Shown piece by piece: positions 6,070-8,045 of a stretch of DNA of 8,045 nucleotides. Source of the DNA: Chitinophagales bacterium. GTDB taxonomy: Bacteria; Bacteroidota; Bacteroidia; Chitinophagales; JADIYW01. Position 1 is the first letter of the stretch. Each line of letters opens with the position of its first letter. The notes beneath the pieces are model-generated. The model was not told the origin of the DNA. It saw only the letters and a program-made list of their open reading frames with translations, and made no database searches. The position numbers and the translations under genes are program-made. The stretch spans positions 1 through 8,045 of the forward strand of contig JADLAH010000045.1 in assembly GCA_020848315.1 (NCBI GenBank), written 5' to 3'.

Positions 6070-7140
6070 ATGTCTGCATCCGCCATTCCGACCATCGAAA
6101 CAGAGAAAGTAAAGGAAAGTAAATTGCCCGCCATTGATTTCAATAATATTCCATTTGGCAGAACATTTTCTGACCACATGTTCATTTGCGAATATTTTGA
6201 CGGGAAATGGCAAACGGCGAAAATCCAGCCTTATCAGCCACTGGAGATGAGCCCGGCGTGCAATGTATTCCATTACGGACAAGCCATTTTTGAAGGCATG
6301 AAAGCTTACTATAAAGCCGATGAAAGCGGCGTTGTACTCTTTCGTCCGGAGAAAAACTGGGAACGCCTGAATAAATCCGCGGTGCGCATGTCCATGCCGG
6401 AAATTCCGAAGGAGTTATTCATGAACGGTCTGCAGCAGCTCATCCAGCTCGACAGAGATTTCATTCCTAAAAGTGCCGGCAGCTCGCTCTATATCCGTCC
6501 GTTTATGATTGGCACAGAGCCATTCATCGGCGTAAAGACATCTGACCGATATCTGTTTATGATTATCATCGGGCCGGTGGGACCTTACTATGGCGAGGCT
6601 ATTTCCGTACTCGTATATGACACCTATATCCGCGCGACCAAAGGCGGTTACGGCAATGCCAAAGCGGCAGGCAACTATGCCGGCACCTTATATCCGGTGG
6701 AACTGGCACGCAAACAAGGCTACAAAGATGTGCTGTGGCTCGATGGCGAACATAAAAAATATGTGAATGAAGTAGGCACCATGAATATCTTTTTCGTGGT
6801 GGACGGCGTGTTGATTACGCCGGAAACAGATGGTGCTATTCTGGAAGGAATTACCCGCGACAGTATCATTCAGATTGCCAAAAGTCTCGGAATTCCGGTG
6901 GAAGAGCGCGTTATCGCCATTGATGAAATTGTGGCTGCTCACGACAACGGCACGCTGACCGAGATGTTTGGCACAGGAACCGCGGCAGTGGTGAATCCGG
7001 TCAACAGATTTGGCTACAAAGGCAAAGACTACCTGTTGGATGAAACGAAATATACCATTTCTGCACGCATCAAAGAGCAACTGGTAGGCATTCAGAAATG
7101 CACTATAGAAGATACTTTCGGCTGGGTAGTGGAGTTATAA
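6070..7140 (+). CDS. ilvE: Branched-chain amino acid aminotransferase (class IV, BCAT)
   Basis: This PLP enzyme transfers the amino group between Leu, Ile or Val and 2-oxoglutarate, the last biosynthetic and first degradative step for these amino acids, in the cytoplasm. The protein is 356 residues, the longer BCAT form similar to eukaryotic enzymes rather than the ~300-residue E. coli type. Visible landmarks are FHYGQAIFEGMKAY (67-80), SSLYIRPFMIGTE (138-150), the PLP lysine Lys198 in YGNAKAAGNYAGTLYP, NEVGTMNIFF (233-242) with Glu234 expected to contact the PLP ring nitrogen (the usual EAG is EVG here), LEGITRDSI (258-266) and EMFGTGTAAVVNPV (298-311) for phosphate binding. Neighbours show no other branched-chain pathway gene, so it stands alone as a single-gene unit. 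Its TAA abuts the stop of the opposing regulator gene, and I see no hairpin after it. Confidence 0.96.
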   Translation: MSASAIPTIETEKVKESKLPAIDFNNIPFGRTFSDHMFICEYFDGKWQTAKIQPYQPLEMSPACNVFHYGQAIFEGMKAYYKADESGVVLFRPEKNWERLNKSAVRMSMPEIPKELFMNGLQQLIQLDRDFIPKSAGSSLYIRPFMIGTEPFIGVKTSDRYLFMIIIGPVGPYYGEAISVLVYDTYIRATKGGYGNAKAAGNYAGTLYPVELARKQGYKDVLWLDGEHKKYVNEVGTMNIFFVVDGVLITPETDGAILEGITRDSIIQIAKSLGIPVEERVIAIDEIVAAHDNGTLTEMFGTGTAAVVNPVNRFGYKGKDYLLDETKYTISARIKEQLVGIQKCTIEDTFGWVVEL

Positions 7141-7584
7141 TCATCTTTTATTTTTTTCGGTGCGAATGCGACTCAGCGTTTCGGGTTGAACACCGAGATA
7201 GCGCGCGATGTCCTGCAATGGAAAGCGATTGAATATATCCGGATTTTCTTTCAGCAATACCTCATAACGCTCCCGTGCGCTCATGGCCTGAAATGCCTTG
7301 ATTCGTTGTGAATAATAATCCAGCAAGTGATGATTCATTTGACGGAAAAATACTGCAAAATCCGGACGCTGCATCAGCAGGATAAAATGATCCAAAGAAA
7401 TCCGTAATCCATACCCCTCTTCCACACACAACACACCTTCCGTTGAAGGCTGACGGGAAAAGAAATTATAGATGGGCGAACAGAAATTACATGTTGTAAG
7501 GAAGCCGATGATACTACGTCCATGTTGATCCTCTGCATAAAATTCGAATGCACCGGACACCACAAAATTCATGTATGTATGCAC
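7141..7584 (-). CDS. Crp/Fnr-family regulator, C-terminal portion (downstream of in-frame TGA)
   Basis: These 147 residues cover the later part of a cNMP-binding-like beta-roll (about 1-75, including MNFVVSGAFEFYAED), the long dimer helix (about 80-100) and a Crp-type helix-turn-helix (MSARERYEVLL at 101-111, then FPLQDIARYLGVQPETLSRI at 121-140). Crp/Fnr proteins usually have 190-230 residues. The missing N-terminal portion lies immediately upstream in the same frame but behind a TGA at 7617-7615. If translated alone it would start at GTG 7584 or, less disruptively to read, ATG 7572, and would lack the first beta-roll strands, so independent function is doubtful. The conserved Arg/Glu pocket of cAMP-binding Crp is not evident, as usual for Bacteroidota members. 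Targets are unknown; the divergent or neighbouring genes give no clue. Confidence 0.75.
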   Translation of the reverse strand: MHTYMNFVVSGAFEFYAEDQHGRSIIGFLTTCNFCSPIYNFFSRQPSTEGVLCVEEGYGLRISLDHFILLMQRPDFAVFFRQMNHHLLDYYSQRIKAFQAMSARERYEVLLKENPDIFNRFPLQDIARYLGVQPETLSRIRTEKNKR

Positions 7585-7614
7585 TTTCCCAACCTCAAAG
7601 ACAGGTTTTTTTTT

Positions 7615-7785
7615 TCAGTGCGTATATTTCAGCATCGGAATGACTTCCTCAAAATCACTATTTGCAAATACATCAAACTGACGTAAAAATGACACAAAGT
7701 AATTGATACATTCCTGTTGACTTGGTTTAGCAGGTTGTACAAACGAAGCAGCAGATGTTTTTTCAGGGTAAAAAACATTAGCCAT
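7615..7785 (-). pseudogene. N-terminal portion of the Crp/Fnr-family gene, ended by an in-frame TGA
   Basis: Starting at ATG 7785 the frame reads 56 codons and then TGA (7617-7615). The residues INYFVSFLRQFDVFANSDFE followed by EVIPMLKYTH look like the N-terminal helices that precede the beta-roll of Bacteroidota Crp/Fnr proteins, preceded by about 24 less typical residues rich in Ala, Ser, Pro and Gln. After the TGA the same frame continues with KKKPVFEVGKVHTYMNFVVSG, exactly where the family has its KKGEhLLxxG strand, so the two parts belong to one gene of 214 codons (7785-7141). The joining strand also seems one residue short. A run of ten A (7615-7606) begins with the A of the TGA. This may be a nonsense mutation, a recoding site or a sequence error. 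Confidence 0.65.
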
Positions 7786-8045
7786 AGTCAGGGGTTCTTA
7801 TGTTTAGCGGATGGAAAATACAAAAAAAATTTAGTATACATATCCTGTTATACAGCTATCTGGTTATGTAATATGAACCAGACAGGGAATAAAAACAGAA
7901 AATTATTTACCGGTTATTTTTTCATGTACGAAGCAATAAGTGTATGTAAAAACACATTTTTTAACAAAATAAAGTGTATATTATAGGTATTTTACAAAAA
8001 TCGGCTGAAATGATTTACTAAAACTGAAATTGCTATTCCATTTAT
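7786..8045. other. AT-rich gene-free stretch upstream of the Crp-type gene
   Basis: No frame on either strand has convincing coding character; stop codons are dense and the one open plus-strand frame crossing the Crp N-terminus has no family likeness. The stretch presumably holds the promoter of the minus-strand regulator (the best -7 candidate is TAAATTTT at 7833-7826, one mismatch) and a palindrome at 7859-7882. No perfect TAnnTTTG element was found. Confidence 0.6.
7859..7882. repeat. 24-bp palindrome, possible operator
   Basis: TCTGGTT (7859-7865) and AACCAGA (7876-7882) are perfect 7-bp inverted arms around a 10-nt AT-rich centre. It lies about 75 nt upstream of the Crp-type start. The outer flanks (TATCCTG before, CAGGGAATA after) are partly complementary too, but offset by about 11 nt. 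No U-tract follows, so a terminator is unlikely; a protein-binding site is the better guess. Confidence 0.4.

Noticed and set aside
6688..7080. Minus-strand 130-codon frame inside ilvE
   Set aside because: It is antisense to conserved aminotransferase motifs and shows no independent coding evidence.
7606..7615. A10 tract as a phase-variation switch that turns the full Crp-type gene on and off
   Set aside because: The TGA begins before the tract, so changing the number of A residues cannot remove it from the upstream frame; simple slippage switching does not work here.
7859..7882. Terminator for a gene to the right of the window
   Set aside because: The loop is 10 nt, the stem is short and AT-flanked, and no U-tract follows on either strand.
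7717..7986. Plus-strand 89-codon frame near the right end
   Set aside because: It runs antisense to the Crp-type N-terminus and then through AT-rich DNA, with no domain and a composition of low-complexity noise.

Overview
The window looks like chromosomal housekeeping DNA from a Bacteroidota bacterium, most likely a Chitinophagaceae-type member of the Sphingobacteriia/Chitinophagia side. The grounds are: starts without Shine-Dalgarno sequences, two perfect matches to the Bacteroidota -7 promoter element TAnnTTTG, an ECF sigma factor paired with an anti-sigma/outer-membrane-barrel chimera, and lipoprotein and Crp-type regulator families common in that phylum. There are no RNA genes, insertion sequences, CRISPR arrays or phage genes.

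Layout. Positions 2-1947 (+) hold a compact unit: the 3' part of ribD (riboflavin pathway reductase domain), a ten-helix EamA/DMT transporter that overlaps it by 20 nt, and a YigZ/IMPACT-family protein 10 nt further on. It meets head-on, with no spacer, a minus-strand lipoprotein gene of the XAC2610 type (1948-2616). Positions 2742-5920 (-) form a second unit, read right to left: an unrecognised 141-aa protein, rdgB (ATGA overlap), then after 41 nt an ECF sigma factor and a 525-aa protein overlapping it by 17 nt. A strong rho-independent terminator ends this unit at 2684-2718. A divergent promoter region (5921-6069) separates it from ilvE (6070-7140, +), which meets a Crp/Fnr-type regulator (7141-7785, -) head-on, again with no spacer. 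The last 260 nt are AT-rich and gene-free apart from a palindrome.

The most interesting system is the sigma/anti-sigma pair. The 525-aa protein has a short N-terminal cytoplasmic segment, one inner-membrane helix, about 260 residues of low-complexity periplasmic linker and a C-terminal outer-membrane beta-barrel. One chain would therefore join the outer membrane to a cytoplasmic sigma factor. This is the layout of the dual membrane-spanning anti-sigma (Dma) family described in Bacteroides thetaiotaomicron, where it controls vesiculation. The second notable item is the Crp-type gene: its N-terminal and C-terminal parts lie in one frame but are split by a TGA next to a run of ten A, so it is probably a recent pseudogene, a recoded gene or a sequence error.
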